From Trichomonas vaginalis G3 (taxonomy: Eukaryota > Parabasalia > Trichomonadida > Trichomonadidae), in assembly GCF_026262505.1 (NCBI RefSeq), contig NC_067206.1, forward strand, positions 6,910,879 through 6,974,878: a DNA stretch of 64,000 bases. Reading direction: 5' to 3'. The notes beneath the pieces were generated by a model. The model worked only from the letters and a program-made list of their open reading frames with translations, did not search any database and was not told the DNA's origin. Made by a program: the position numbers and the translations under genes. The first letter of the stretch is position 1; each line of letters opens with the position of its first letter. Below, one piece after another: positions 1 through 11,536 of this stretch.

Positions 1-1055
1 ATTGATCATATTCAATAAATGAAGAGCTTAAATATCAATAAATTGAAAATACTGTTGTAATTAAATGTTTCTAAAGTGTTTTAGAAAGAAAGCAATATTC
101 ACGAAAAGTGACAGTCCTCCTTTTTCCTAGGGTTATTGATCACTTCCCTTCTGCTCGTCATGCAAGAAATGAAAGAAATGATTGGTGCTACCTAATTTAT
201 TACTCAAGTAGGCAACTATCTTGCATAATACAATTTGTTGTATTGTCGGTAATTCTCCTGCAATATGCCTTCTCAAATACAAGAATTGAATATGTAAACT
301 TTTGTTCAAATTAATTCATTTGCTGCAGTTATTCATTCGATAACAAAGTGAAGGCATATGTAACAGATTCTTTTGCTGACAACGCATTGCCAACAGCAAG
401 AAATGATTGTATTTTGTAAAAATGCGCAAACAAGAAAAAGGTATATTTGTTTGTATTTTATAAAATGATGATAAACCGTTTTGCTTCATGAATTTTCATC
501 TTCTATATTATTTAGGCAATTTACTCTCAATGTATAAATATTTCGAATCAATTGGATTTTTTTATCCAATGCGAAGTCAATATGTACCAGAACTGCACGT
601 TTTGGTTAACGTGACCTCAAAAAGGAAATATTAGAACTGAGAATTTGGGAAATTGCAAAAAATCTTATTATTTGAAGCCGTTTTATATAACACCAATATA
701 GGAAAATGTATTTAATGGATAATTGTTGATTTAAAACAATGTGTGTTCATTTGAATTCAAACAAGCATTATCAATTTCTTGATATTAGTTTATTCAAAAA
801 ATTTATTATTTCAAAAGAGGAGAACAACCACACTTTTTACATTATATTTCTACAATAAATGAGAAACCCCGATATCTCAGCACAGTTTTCAATACTTGAA
901 TTTGAAATTCAATTTAAACATGGAGCTTATAATGAAATATGCATACCTTAACAGATCAATTCAGAAAATTGAGTATGCGATCTGAAAAGACTGCATAAAT
1001 AATATTTTTTATTACTTAATTTTGATAAACCATATTTTAAATAAACTTATACTAT
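1..1055. other. AT-rich flank, no recognised gene
   Basis: This stretch lies outside the first Maverick end. Its only reading frames are short (under 70 codons) and have no recognisable motifs. I see no tRNA or rRNA and no strong repeat. It ends in ACTAT just before the A-run that starts the Maverick terminus. It is probably host intergenic DNA or the worn end of an older repeat. Confidence 0.6.
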
Positions 1056-1245
1056 AAAAAAAAAAAAAAAAAAAAAAAGGTAGTGGGGCTTCCAGGCACT
1101 TCGTGCCCTCTAGCCCCGAAGATGTTTAGTATAAATGAAGTTTTTATTCGGAAAATTGTTAGTCTTCTGGTGTGAATTCGGAGGACTCTTCTTGGATAGA
1201 GTTTTGTATTTCCTCCTCCTCTTCTTCTTCCTCCATTGCTTCTGG
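1056..1245 (+). repeat. Maverick terminal inverted repeat (A-left end)
   Basis: A run of 23 A residues is followed by GGTAGTGGGGCTTCC and a short internal palindrome (GGCACTTCGTGCC). The same sequence occurs at 35150-35331 and inverted at 56027-56244. A shorter version is inverted at 32056-32120. The repeat extends into the 3' end of the terminal gene (1159-2046). Confidence 0.9.
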
Positions 1246-2046
1246 GAAGAAGCCTTCTTCTGGGTCGAAAACATTATATAATGTGTAATTGAATGACACA
1301 TTATATCTTTCTTTGAGTTCGCTCCTGACAAAGAACTTAGTTCCAGGAATACAGAAGACTTCTGTGCGTTGGAAAAGCTGATGTCCTGGAACGAATTTGG
1401 CAATTAGAGACTTCTTTTTTCCGAATTGTTCAGGAGTTTCCATGACGACAGTAACAACATCTCCATCTGCGAGGTCTTGTTGTTGTTCGGAAAGGTAAAG
1501 AGCAATGATATGAATGGTTGCTGCGTTGAATTCGAGAAAGTCGAATTCAAATTGTGTTGTCGTATAACATTCAAACCATTTTGTACAGTTGTCTCCGAAC
1601 TCGTCAACGTATTCATCTTCGTCATATCCGTAACTAAAGACTTGGAATTCAGCAATTCTCTTGTCGAATGACCGTTGCATGTAACGAGGAAGATTTTGAC
1701 GAACTTGGTATAAAGTTCTCAACATTATAAGCTTAGTAAATGTTGGAAAATACTGAACTAAGACATCGCTAAGCTCAATTGGATTTGGAATTGTCTTAGT
1801 AAGTTCAATTGAACTAGCAATTGCTTTGTTCAGAACTTCACAGAACTGAGTATTGTATGTAGCGTCTGGTTGTGTGTTTTCTTCGGCTTCTTTGAGATAT
1901 TTAGAGCAAATTTGTTGAAGAATTTCTCTTAATTCGTTGTTAGATTTTTTGGTGGTTATTCTAACCGCTGTGCCGGTTCTTGGAGGTTGTGGGGCTTTGG
2001 CTTTGGTTAGCGGTTGAGAATTGTGGTTAACAGCGTTGGCTTCCAT
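1159..2046 (-). CDS. Maverick right-end acidic-tail protein
   Basis: This open frame of about 295 codons reads toward the element terminus. The ATG at 2046 starts a protein beginning MEANAV. An in-frame upstream extension exists but begins at a TTG. The N-terminus is polar and Pro/Lys-rich, the middle looks like a folded alpha/beta domain, and the C-terminus carries a run of about eight Glu. The element B copy (55252-56139) is frameshifted, and a diverged paralogue sits at 30744-31966. I do not recognise the family. Its position beside the terminus and its divergent promoter shared with the core protein suggest a regulatory or early role, which is inference. Confidence 0.8.
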   Translation of the reverse strand: MEANAVNHNSQPLTKAKAPQPPRTGTAVRITTKKSNNELREILQQICSKYLKEAEENTQPDATYNTQFCEVLNKAIASSIELTKTIPNPIELSDVLVQYFPTFTKLIMLRTLYQVRQNLPRYMQRSFDKRIAEFQVFSYGYDEDEYVDEFGDNCTKWFECYTTTQFEFDFLEFNAATIHIIALYLSEQQQDLADGDVVTVVMETPEQFGKKKSLIAKFVPGHQLFQRTEVFCIPGTKFFVRSELKERYNVSFNYTLYNVFDPEEGFFPEAMEEEEEEEEIQNSIQEESSEFTPED

Positions 2047-2505
2047 TAGACAAAAATAAACTGTTTTTTCAAATAAGAGTTTGAGATGAACCGTTTTCGT
2101 CAACGGAGACCCCCTCTATTTTTTTATTTTATTTAATAGTTACCGTTGGAAAACCGTTCCATCTCAAATATTGAATGAACTATAAACGTTTTTTGTTTTC
2201 TATATATACTTTTTTGTCCAACGGTAAAACTTTTTACACAACGGTTTTTGAGAGTCGTCGCTGTTGACTTTTTTGTAGAGCACTCAAAATAGTATAACTT
2301 TGTCCGCAAAGTAAGGTCTATCGTCGCTACAGGAAAAGTTACAGGCGTTCCAAGGAAGTATACTTTGAGAAGCCTTTCCCCTTATAGAATGAGATAAGAC
2401 GGTTATTTTACAAAACTGACAACACGTTGACCGAGTAGTTTTTTGAGCTGAACAAATAGTGTCATATAAACATCTGTCAAAAACCGCCTTTTAACTTCAC
2501 TTAAA
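2047..2505. promoter_or_regulatory. Divergent promoter with AACGGT/ACCGTT repeats
   Basis: This 460-bp non-coding stretch lies between the outward-reading terminal gene and the inward-reading core protein gene. It contains many AACGGT or ACCGTT hexamers in both orientations and a TATATATA-like segment. It ends in TTCACTTAAA just before the ATG at 2506, which resembles the T. vaginalis initiator. Equivalent regions are 30276-30743 and 54782-55251. Confidence 0.6.
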
Positions 2506-5500
2506 ATGCCACGTAAGCTACGTAAGAATATACGTAAGAGGAAGAGAGCATTGAAACATCCAATAGTAAAACTAACACCACAACAACAGTTGCAACAACA
2601 AATTATGAATGACCCCACTATGTTGCAACAAATGTCAAGCAACCCTATGCTTTTAAAACCGAGTTATTGGTGCACAGAGTGGAGGTTTAAGAGCGGCACT
2701 TTTAGCGAAAATGGCAGGCTATGGTGGAGCTGCAGACGGAACAGCTTATAACCCTCAAAGTCAAATGAATTTGAGTTCACTCAAAAATCAAATAACAGAT
2801 GTCAAAAAGTCAAACATAGACATACAGAAACAAATAAGTGAAAACGAAAAGAAACTAGAATATGACAGACACACAAAGAAACTCAATGAGTTAAACGTAG
2901 AGAAAAAAGAAGAAAGAAGAACAACTGAAAGAACTAAGTACAGAGGAATATGCGAAAAAAGTGTCAGAAAAGCAGCAGAAGTAGCAAAAATGGAAAAGAT
3001 GTTGTAAATTTGAAAAACCATACTACTCAATATAAAGTACTGAAAGATGAAGAGATAAAACAAAAAGCCTGAAGACATATATGGATAGCGATGAGTATAA
3101 AAAAGAAGTTGAAGCAAATGTAAAGGCAGAAAAACTTTTTACAGTTGCAAAACCAAACCGTACAGTATGAAAACTTAGCACAAGAAAGTAAAAATAACGA
3201 CGCAGCCATGCAAAAGGCAATGAAAAGCGCAGAATATATAAAAGCTAATAATGACTGGTTAGATGCCCAAGCCAACGCTAAAGCAGCCCAACTTATAGGG
3301 TCAATAAGGACAAAAATACAAGCGGATGAAGACAGTTCAAATGAAGCTTTAATGAATGCTGACTTTAAGAACGCCTTCGAAGCTCTTCATAGTAAGGTGA
3401 AACTAGTGAACGACTTCTCATCTGGAAAGAAACTGAAGTCTGAAGGTTTCGACAAAGAGTTAAAAGAAGTAGCACAAAATATGACGAAAATAACAGATGC
3501 AGCAACGAGACAGGCAGTTCAAAGTGCCTATGACGCCGTTAGAGCAACTGTTGTGGAAAGTCAAGAAAAAGAGTTACAACAGACCAAAACAGACCTAGTA
3601 AATGCTTTCTTAAGAACGAAAAGTCAGGTAGGACATTATGCTGCAGATGGAACATATGTGCCAGCTGGTGGAACTTATATACCACCAAACCTCCAAGAGA
3701 AGCACCTGCACCAGGACTACCTAAAACATTTACATCGTCACATGGACACAGACACAGGCATGCACCAAAACCAACACAACAACCAACACAACAACCACAC
3801 AACAACCAACACAACAACCAACACAACAACCAACACAACAACCAACACAACAACCAACAGTTCAAAACACTGCACCACAACCAACAGTTCAAAACACTGC
3901 ACAGCAACAACCACAAACAGAGCAAGGACATAAAAGAAGTAGAGAACAAGGAAACCAAGAATTCTTAAAAATGCTTAAGGAAAATTATGGTTACCCAGAT
4001 ACTCTTGACTTTAGTGACAGATATAAAGAAGCTATTAGAAAGTTCAAGGAAGGAAATACTGACCCGAACCTATTTAGCTTTATGGTTCAGCACCAAATGG
4101 GATATAATTTCAAACCTGGAAAATACAAGCTCGCTAAGGGATATGATTTAATAGCATATCATCCAAATGACATGACTGAATTTACTCCAAGATATTTGGT
4201 GTCAGAGCTAAACGATAATTCAACTCTCTTCATGAAACGCGTAAAAAATAGAGACGGAACGAAAGAAGAAAGGTTTATGAGTCCGGATGACTTAGATAGG
4301 GAACTTTTTAAAAACGGTCTCGGAATATATGAAATGCCAGCAGATGAGGTACAAGAAACTCCACAGGAAGAAGTTCAGATACAACCAGACATGGAAGAAA
4401 TAGTTCAGCAACAACAGCTAGAAGAGCCTGAAGGAAACAAACAAGTCCCTCCTTTGGAAACTAACTTCACAGAACTAGATGAAGATTTGGAACAGCCGAA
4501 AAATCTTGACCCTCAACAAGTGTATGCGGAGAATATGGAATCTTTCCAAGAGTCTAAGAAAAATTCGGCTGACATAGTAGAAGAATATCGAAAAATGTTC
4601 GCCGACATACAAAAGACTCCAACATCAGATGAAAATATCCAGCATAGAATGAAGTACTGAAAGATAATGTACACAAATACAACAATCCTTTTTACTTACG
4701 AGCATATAACGTTCAATCTTTGGATGAACTCGGTGAAAATAAAAGGTTAAATTTCAACAAAACATATAGAAATGAAACATTGTTTAAAGTTCATTCAGAA
4801 CCTAGCCAATATGGAAACAAACCTACTTTTGTTTCTGCAGACGATGGAACTACAATGAGATGGGGTCATAAAGCTAATCCGGATAGGTGGTTCATAAACT
4901 TACAACCACAATTCCAAGAAGTTGTAGACGCAATGGAAGTGAATGGTGAACCAGATGTAGCTGGTATTTTCAGCGCGGCTTTAATGCCATTGAAAGATAT
5001 GAAAGATGCAGATATTTTGAACCAGTATGAAATGAACATGGCTGATGGAAAATATAACACCTGACGTTCTAGAACATTTATCTCAAAGAACTACACAGAA
5101 CCATAGAGATGGTATATTTGGTGAAGAGTTTAGAAAGAAAGTTAGGGAGAGAGAAGGAAGAGAACTATTGTACATGACCTTGCAAACGAAAGTTTACAAA
5201 ATGTCATAAAAACTTACTTTGCAGACAATGAACCGAGAAGGGATGAATATTTAAGAAAACTCAAATGGACAGTACAAATGAAATGTTAGTATTGAAAAAC
5301 ATGTTCCTTGACAAAATAAAACCAACTACAGAAATAAATGACGCAAGACTGAAACATTGGGTAAAAGCTTTCCCATTCACAAAAGATATTATTGGTAACA
5401 TGGAAAGAAAACCAGAATGGCTACAAAAACATATATTTGGAAACGAGCTTATTCCATATGGACAAGCTCTGTTTGAAGAGCTTGAACCGGAAACTCAGGA

Positions 5501-5752
5501 AAGAGTCATGCAAACAATACGCGAAGACTCAAATACAAACTATGACAAAATCTTTCTAGGATATAGGTTACCTGAGTTGGGCGACCAGAGCCCAAAGGCA
5601 AAAAGGACATGGGAAATTTACAACATACTAGGTGAACATGAGGCAAAGATGCAACAACTTGAAGCAGAGGGCAAGTTACCAAAAGCGACACCAAAGAAGA
5701 AGAGTAGAACAAAGTAAAGCTTGGTCCGAGTGGGTTCTATTATGATATATAA
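2506..5752 (+). pseudogene. Coiled-coil core/virion protein, frameshifted copy
   Basis: This is the left-arm copy of a protein of about 1,100 residues. The N-terminus is very basic (MPRKLRKNIRKRK) and is followed by a Gln-rich stretch. A long Lys/Glu coiled coil and a low-complexity Thr/Asn/Gln linker come next (near 3771-3912). The C-terminal half is acidic and ends in a Lys/Arg-rich tail. The frame breaks many times (for example near 2660, 2900, 3130, 3930, 4660, 5060 and 5700) relative to 26901-30275. The likely stop is TAA at 5750-5752, about 30 bp before the MCP ATG. A role in packing DNA or linking DNA to capsid is inferred from charge and its place next to MCP. Confidence 0.75.
3771..3912 (+). 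repeat. CAACA-rich low-complexity linker repeat
   Basis: Short direct repeats of the CCAACACAACAA type are followed by CCAACAGTTCAAAACACTG units inside the core protein gene. The matching segments at 28850-29000 and 53400-53530 have different copy numbers. All three copies of the gene change frame in or near this linker, which points to slippage. Confidence 0.75.
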
Positions 5753-5784
5753 ATCCAACTATTCTATATTTTTACCCATATGAA

Positions 5785-7393
5785 ATGTACGCCGCTCAGA
5801 ATATAACGCCAACAGTTTTGGATGCCATGAACGGAAATGTTTCCGAATGGTATAACGAATGCGACAATGCCATTAGAAGGTCAGAAATAGTTCCTGGAAC
5901 TTACGAATATACAACTGCTGTTTCTTATGGAAACGTAGGTGAGTTTGGAGAAGGTTCTTCAACAACAGTAGATATTGCTTGTGACAGGTTTCATATTATT
6001 TCTATTGACAACTCATTCTTATACGTGGAACAAGACATTGAAATAAAAACCTTCTGCCAAGTTGTCTGACAAGAAAGGTTGCAATGGAATTTTCTATGTC
6101 GGATACCAATATGCTCCAGAAGTTTTCATGGGATATAAGATATATTCTAACTCTGACTTAGTTCAAACAGTAACATGGGCAAACTATGAATGGTTCGCTT
6201 TGAGAAACTCAGTACAACCACAAGCTAGAGAACAAACAGACAGTATGCAAATATTTGAGAAAATAAGAAGACTTGACCCTAACGTTCCAGGAGTTTATGT
6301 TAACCTTTCTGGTTCAGATGGAAATGCTGCCACTAAAGTAAAACTGAAACTTAGAGTTCCTTTGTCATCTTTCCTCATCTTCAGGTTTTTAAGATACTTA
6401 CCAAACTGGGCAGGAAAAATTTCTATCGAACTTACTCCAAGCAAAAATAACTTAGTCATTGCACCAACACAAGACCCATTCACTCTTACAGACGTAATAG
6501 GAACAAATAAAACATCATTCGCCGACTTTTGCAAAGACAAAGTTGACTTAGACTTTGGTTTCTCAAACTTCAACAATGAAGTAAACTATTATTTCAATGC
6601 TGCTGGAACTGCTTGGGACCTAGTTAAGTTTACATGCGAAAAATTTGAATGCAAGAGAATAGAAAGCAGACTTGCAGTCTATATGTTGGACCCAGATATT
6701 TCAAATGCTTTAGCTGCCAAATATATTGCAGTTCCACTTATGTTCCCTATACACCAAATATCTGTCAAAGACTTTGCAGGTGAAGTTGGAAACCAAAGTG
6801 CTGACCCAGGTGCAAGAACAGATATTGCTTTAACAACTGCAATGAAACATGCAGATACTATGTTTGTACTGTTCAGACGAACTATAAATGACTATTCTTG
6901 TTTCTACAACCCCGGTATTAAATATCATATAAACATAGATGGCAAATATTATCCAAGAGAAGAATATTCTACAGTTGAGGATATGAGGTCATACAACTTG
7001 ACATTAGATGCTATGAACTTTAACAACAACTTCACAACAACCATTAACCCTGAAATGCAAAGTTCTATTATGCCATATGTGAAAGTATGGACTCATACAG
7101 GAGGTCAAAAAACTCAATATACAAATGGAGACCGTTCAAACTTTTGGCTTGGCATTCCATTTGCTGACTCAGAAGACTTTATGGGTGGTATTTCAACTGT
7201 TGGTACTGTACAAATACAATATACTGGTGACAGAGACGGTCCAGATGAACTGAGAGCAAAGAAGTTTACAAAACCAATAGCACTTTTCACGGAAGATGCT
7301 CTTTTGAAGATTCGTTCGATGAAACCTGCTGGGGCTCCACAGATTGGCATAACGACAGCTTCCATCGAGCAGATTTTGGCAGCAGGTCAGTAA
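5785..7393 (+). pseudogene. Double jelly-roll major capsid protein (MCP), one frameshift
   Basis: This is a capsid protein of about 535 residues. The ATG at 5785 starts MYAAQN, and the frame changes near 6050-6065 and then stays open to TAA at 7393. Assignment as the Polinton-type MCP rests on three things: length, a beta-strand-rich composition without enzyme motifs, and position beside penton and ATPase genes in three copies. It is the longest unbroken MCP stretch of the three (6062-7393). A fold prediction should show two vertical jelly rolls. The 3' end overlaps the antisense gene at 7287-7699. Confidence 0.75.
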
Positions 7394-7699
7394 GTTGTTC
7401 TTGAACTGACTTCTCTCCGTCAAATATTGACAGTACGCCAGTTTTGACATAATATTGTAAGATAAACTTTCCTTTAGAAATATCTGTAAGTTTTGAAGTT
7501 ATATTTTGTCAACGTCAAGAACTTTCACCATCTCGGTTATACCAACTTTCTTTGCTTTATGGAAATATTTTGGTTCAGCAAATATTGCTATTCTATAACA
7601 TTTACCATTGTTTGTGTATATTCTGTCAATGTATTTGTATTGTTTGTGAGTATAAACTTTGTTCTGCTTCAATTCGAAGAGATACTCGAATACGTCCAT
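7287..7699 (-). pseudogene. 139-residue Maverick protein, frameshifted copy
   Basis: The ATG at 7699 starts MDVFEYLF. The frame is lost after about 65 codons near 7500. The intact copy is 49522-49941. The 3' part lies antisense to the end of MCP. The family is unknown. Confidence 0.65.
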
Positions 7700-7717
7700 C
7701 TTTTTATTCTAAGTAAA

Positions 7718-8292
7718 ATGTCATTTCCGAAAATAGAAGCGTGAGTGTTTCAAAAGGTTTAATGGCGGTGGCAGATGTGAAGTTAAATTCACCAACTCAA
7801 ACAAACAGTCAAAGTGTTGTTGTCAATGTCAAAGACAGAGATGTTGAAGTGGGGAAACCATACGAAGACGAAGATGGTATAACAATTGTTCCTGTAAAAG
7901 AACCAACATATCCTGAAGTTAGCAGAGACTTAAGTTCTGTTGCAGATATTCGAAACGACTACCAACAACTGAAAGACAAACTTCAAACTCAGGAGAAGAT
8001 TTGTCAAGCTTTAGGTATAATGTTAAACTTGGTCGAACACAACCCTGTAAAAGTGAACTCATATGTCATCGCACCTCATGAAGTTTTGAAAGAACTATTG
8101 AAACTTTTGACAGAGGCAGACGATTAAACATCAAAGAAATAGAACCCGACATTAGTTGCTGTGGTGTTTCATATAATGTCATTGACAAGATATACGTTAT
8201 GAAGGAGGTGAAACGTTGAACTTAAAGTATAGTTTCCCAGACGTCATAAAAATATTTGACGCCACAACATTTCATTAAAATTTATTTGCTAA
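7718..8292 (+). pseudogene. Conserved CCG-motif Maverick protein, frameshifted copy
   Basis: The ATG at 7718 follows TAAGTAAA. The protein starts MSFPK and the frame is broken near 7740 and 8127. The best copy is 48922-49503. It starts 18 bp from the divergent gene at 7699. Confidence 0.7.
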
Positions 8293-8298
8293 GTAAAA

Positions 8299-8528
8299 AT
8301 GTCAAAACTTCTTGAAAGATGTTTGAAGAAAAATAATATAGACTTTATTCATGTAAAGGACTTTACACACTTTTGAACGATATGAAAGACCCTGTTTTGT
8401 TTGTTCGTGTAGACAAAGGAAAGTTCTATGTCTTTACAAAATATTTGAACTTCTTAGAAGAGAACTTCAAGAAACGCCATGTGAAAGTTTTAGATGAAGT
8501 TCTTCTCCACTTTCAGAAAAACTTTTAA
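8299..8528 (+). pseudogene. Small conserved Maverick protein (about 77 aa), frameshifted copy
   Basis: The ATG at 8299 starts MSKLLERC. A one-base loss near 8350 breaks the frame compared with the intact copy at 24154-24384. It lies between the CCG-motif gene and penton, and the same order is seen in element C (61724-61963). Confidence 0.65.
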
Positions 8529-8537
8529 ATATTATAA

Positions 8538-9323
8538 ATGGCAGAAGATATAATGGTTTATACTATTACGACTAAAAACCCGAGTCATATAATTCTATAA
8601 CAACAAACTTACAAAGTCCTCAAGGACGGTATTGTAAACTAACCTTAAACACAATGACGACTAAAGCCTGTTTTGCTCTTTTGACACCAGAAGACTTTAT
8701 TGTTGTGAATGGTAAAAAATACTCCTTTGAAGATACTTACTCAGATATACCACCAACAGGTTTTGTTGACTTATTTAATACTTTAAGGACGGGTGTAACA
8801 TGTGCTGCAACTAGAGCAGGTTTCATTATGTTTGGATGTCCGACTGAGTTTACTATAAAAATATGAGCTATAATACAAAACTTATTTCTGGTTTTTACTA
8901 CCAACAGTTTCCTATAACAGGAAAAGGTGTCATACAAGGAATGTCTATTCCATTGACTTTAAGCACACCTATTTTATATATTGTTTCAAACTTAGGTTCA
9001 AAGTGCTATTCGAATGTCGACAGAAACTACTATGACAAAAAGATACTTATGCGTATAAACAATACTTTCTCTGCTGGTTTGCCTATTGTTCATTCGAATG
9101 CAGAATTTTCAACCTTAGTGAACTCAAACACTTTGGCAAGTATAACGTTGACATTAGTTTGACGAAACTTTGTTCCTGTAAAACTTTTATGTCCTATGTA
9201 TTTGTCAATGAACGGCAGAAAGTTTCGAATTGGAAGATGCAACGGTGAAAGTATTGTATTACAAGAACAACTTCAACAACAAATAGCTCAAGACAACAAA
9301 TGCAACAACAAAGTCAAGAATAA
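8538..9323 (+). pseudogene. Penton (single jelly-roll minor capsid) protein, frameshifted copy
   Basis: The ATG at 8538 starts MAEDIM. Frame changes fall near 8580, 8862 and 9160, and the Gln-rich C-terminus is at 9250-9320. The intact copy is 48120-48917; see that entry for the assignment. Confidence 0.7.
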
Positions 9324-9351
9324 AAAAAATATTTTTTTTATTTTTATAAAA

Positions 9352-10585
9352 ATGTACAGAATAGATGTTTCAGATTTTTATGACTTCCAAGCATTCAGAA
9401 ATATGTGTCCATTTCGAGACTATATACAAAGCAGTCGAGAATTTGAAACGTTTAGTCATTTATGTTGACTCTGCCCCAGAATGTTATGTCATGAAAGAAT
9501 GGGATGTTGTCTTTAACAAACCAAGAAGCAACAATAGTTTCAGAACAAGAATGTAGACAGAAACTTAAGAAAATAAAAGTCGTACAAGTTGGCATGAAGA
9601 TGTTAGATGCTTGGGATATCTTATTGTCAAAGTTAGAAGATTTTTCAGTTCGAGGTATAAAGTTTTATACACCTTCTCCAAACTTCTATTCTATCTTCAC
9701 TGGATATAAATACGAACAAGTAGAATGGAAAGAAAATATTATAGAAGCTTGGTTAGACCATGTCAAAGAAATTATATGCAATGGAAACGAAAGAGTCTAT
9801 GAGTATATCTTATGTTGGTTTGCAAACATCTTACAACATCCAAGTGCTAAAAATGAACTGCTCTCATTATAATTGGAAAACAAGGAACTGGTAAGAACAC
9901 ATTCTTTACAGATATCTTATGCAAACTGTTAGAGGGCTATTCGAACCGAATATGACAAACTTAGAAAACATCTGTGGCAAGTTTAACTCCTCAATAGAGA
10001 ATATGAAACTTATAGTTTGCAATGAACTTCAAAGTATAGATACAACAAAAGTTTTAAACTCAGATGCTTTGAAGAGTCTTATAACAGACAAAGTTGGAGT
10101 TGTTGAAAGAAAGTATAAAGACCAAAGAGTTTGTGAAAATGTTGCAAACTTCATTATGGTTTCAAACAATACTGTTCCGATGAAGTTAGAAAGTTCTGAC
10201 AGAAGATATGTAGTTGTCAGAACGTCAGATTCTCATATGCAAGATACAGAAATTTTGACGACTTAGCAGAAACTTTGACATCTGACTTTTACAACCACTT
10301 GTTCTCATACTTCATGACATTAGATATTTCTAAGTTCAATCCAAGACAAATTCCACATACCGAAGAGAGACAAACATTGTTAGAAGCAAACAAGAGTGTA
10401 TATGAACTGTTCATAGATGAAACTGACTTTGTGTCATTAGATGAAAGGTCATTGTACGATTCGTATAAACAATATTGTCAAGAATATGGTTATATGACAG
10501 CGTCTAAACGAACATTCTTGGCAAATGTCAAAAGTCTTTTAGATGTTCAGAATGGTGTATATACAAAGAAAAATTTTCTGAGTAA
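9352..10585 (+). pseudogene. Superfamily 3 helicase, frameshifted copy
   Basis: The ATG at 9352 follows TTTTTATAAAA. The Walker A region (near 9870-9900, GKQGTGKN), the Walker B-like VCNELQS and the motif C-like MVSNN are all present but lie in more than one frame. About 411 codons are expected, as in 22088-23320. The family is the SF3 replicative helicase (D5/parvovirus NS1-like ATPase core), expected to unwind the element during replication. Confidence 0.8.
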
Positions 10586-10619
10586 ATTTAAAAAAAATCT
10601 TTTTTTATCCGATAGAAAG

Positions 10620-11036
10620 ATGGCAAAATTCATCTCAGTAAATAAGTACATGACAGAAGTCAAAGATAAGTTAGCTCCATTCGCATATTTGAATGTTTAC
10701 TTCTACAATTTTGAAAAGTCTACATTTGACAAATTTGGAACATTGCACCAGTTAAGTTTGCTGTTGTTTAGAAAAAGTGGTGCAACTTTTGAAGACTTAA
10801 ACATTGACGGTATGTTGACAGTCAAAGAAAATTTTGACAGAAGTTCTCAAAACTCGAAGAAGGTAAAGCATACAAACTTGTTATACTTATGAACCAAAGA
10901 AAGCAGACGACTATGAATATTATGAGTCTAAGTAGTTGAAGTTCAAGGTAAATTGGGTAAAAAGATTTTAGAGTCTAAGCCAGTGTTTGCTCCTAAAGAG
11001 GAAGAGAACATTGACATTGACCCAGAAATGTTCTAA
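10620..11036 (+). pseudogene. Maverick protein beginning MAKFISVNKYM, frameshifted copy
   Basis: The ATG at 10620 follows the helicase gene. The frame is lost near 10880, and the expected acidic C-terminus (EEENIDIDPEMF) ends at TAA 11036. The other copy is 21632-22051. The gene is of unknown function, about 138 residues. Confidence 0.6.
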
Positions 11037-11052
11037 AAATAAAATTTTATTT

Positions 11053-11500
11053 TTACATGTCAAAATTTTCTTTTTCTCTGGACTGGTTCAGGTTCTTTCT
11101 TCTCTTCTTCTACTTTCTTTCTTTTTCTTTCTCTCTTCTTTTCTGGTGGAGTTATGTAAATTTGGCGCAACCATATTTATGTAAAAGTTCTTTGTCCTTT
11201 AATAGCTCATCTATTCTGTTTTTTATTTCATCTTCAGAACAGCGCATGTGTCTTCTTTGCATTCTAAGAAGTTTTGTTGGACTTCATCTCTCCAAGAGGC
11301 GTCATCTCTGTCAACAAGTCTGTCATTGACAAATTTTAAGACTCTCTGCTTAATGTTTTATGGTTCTTGTCATATTCCCAGAAACAGAACTTTAGAACAA
11401 ATTCACCTTTCTTGTTTACACTATGTAAGATTTTATGGTCGACAGATGTTTTGCTGTCGAAAAGCTTGTCTCGAATATAGATAGCGAAATCGCTAGACAT
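11053..11500 (-). pseudogene. Lys-rich-tail Maverick protein, frameshifted copy
   Basis: The ATG at 11500 starts MSSDFAIY on the minus strand, divergent from the ATPase gene (37 bp apart). About 145 codons are expected with a Lys/Arg/Glu-rich C-terminal quarter. Several single-base changes break the frame. The other copy is 21163-21616. Confidence 0.55.
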
Positions 11501-11536
11501 TTTCTAAAAGATAAAAATTTTAATTTTTCTAAAAAT

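Noticed and set aside
108-314. Short plus-strand frame in the left flank
   Set aside because: It has 68 codons without a motif, no leader like those of other genes here, and no second copy.
3539-3958. Cys/Leu/Trp-rich minus-strand frame
   Set aside because: This is the shadow of the CAACA repeat linker of the core protein. The Cys-rich repeats arise from reading the repeat in reverse.
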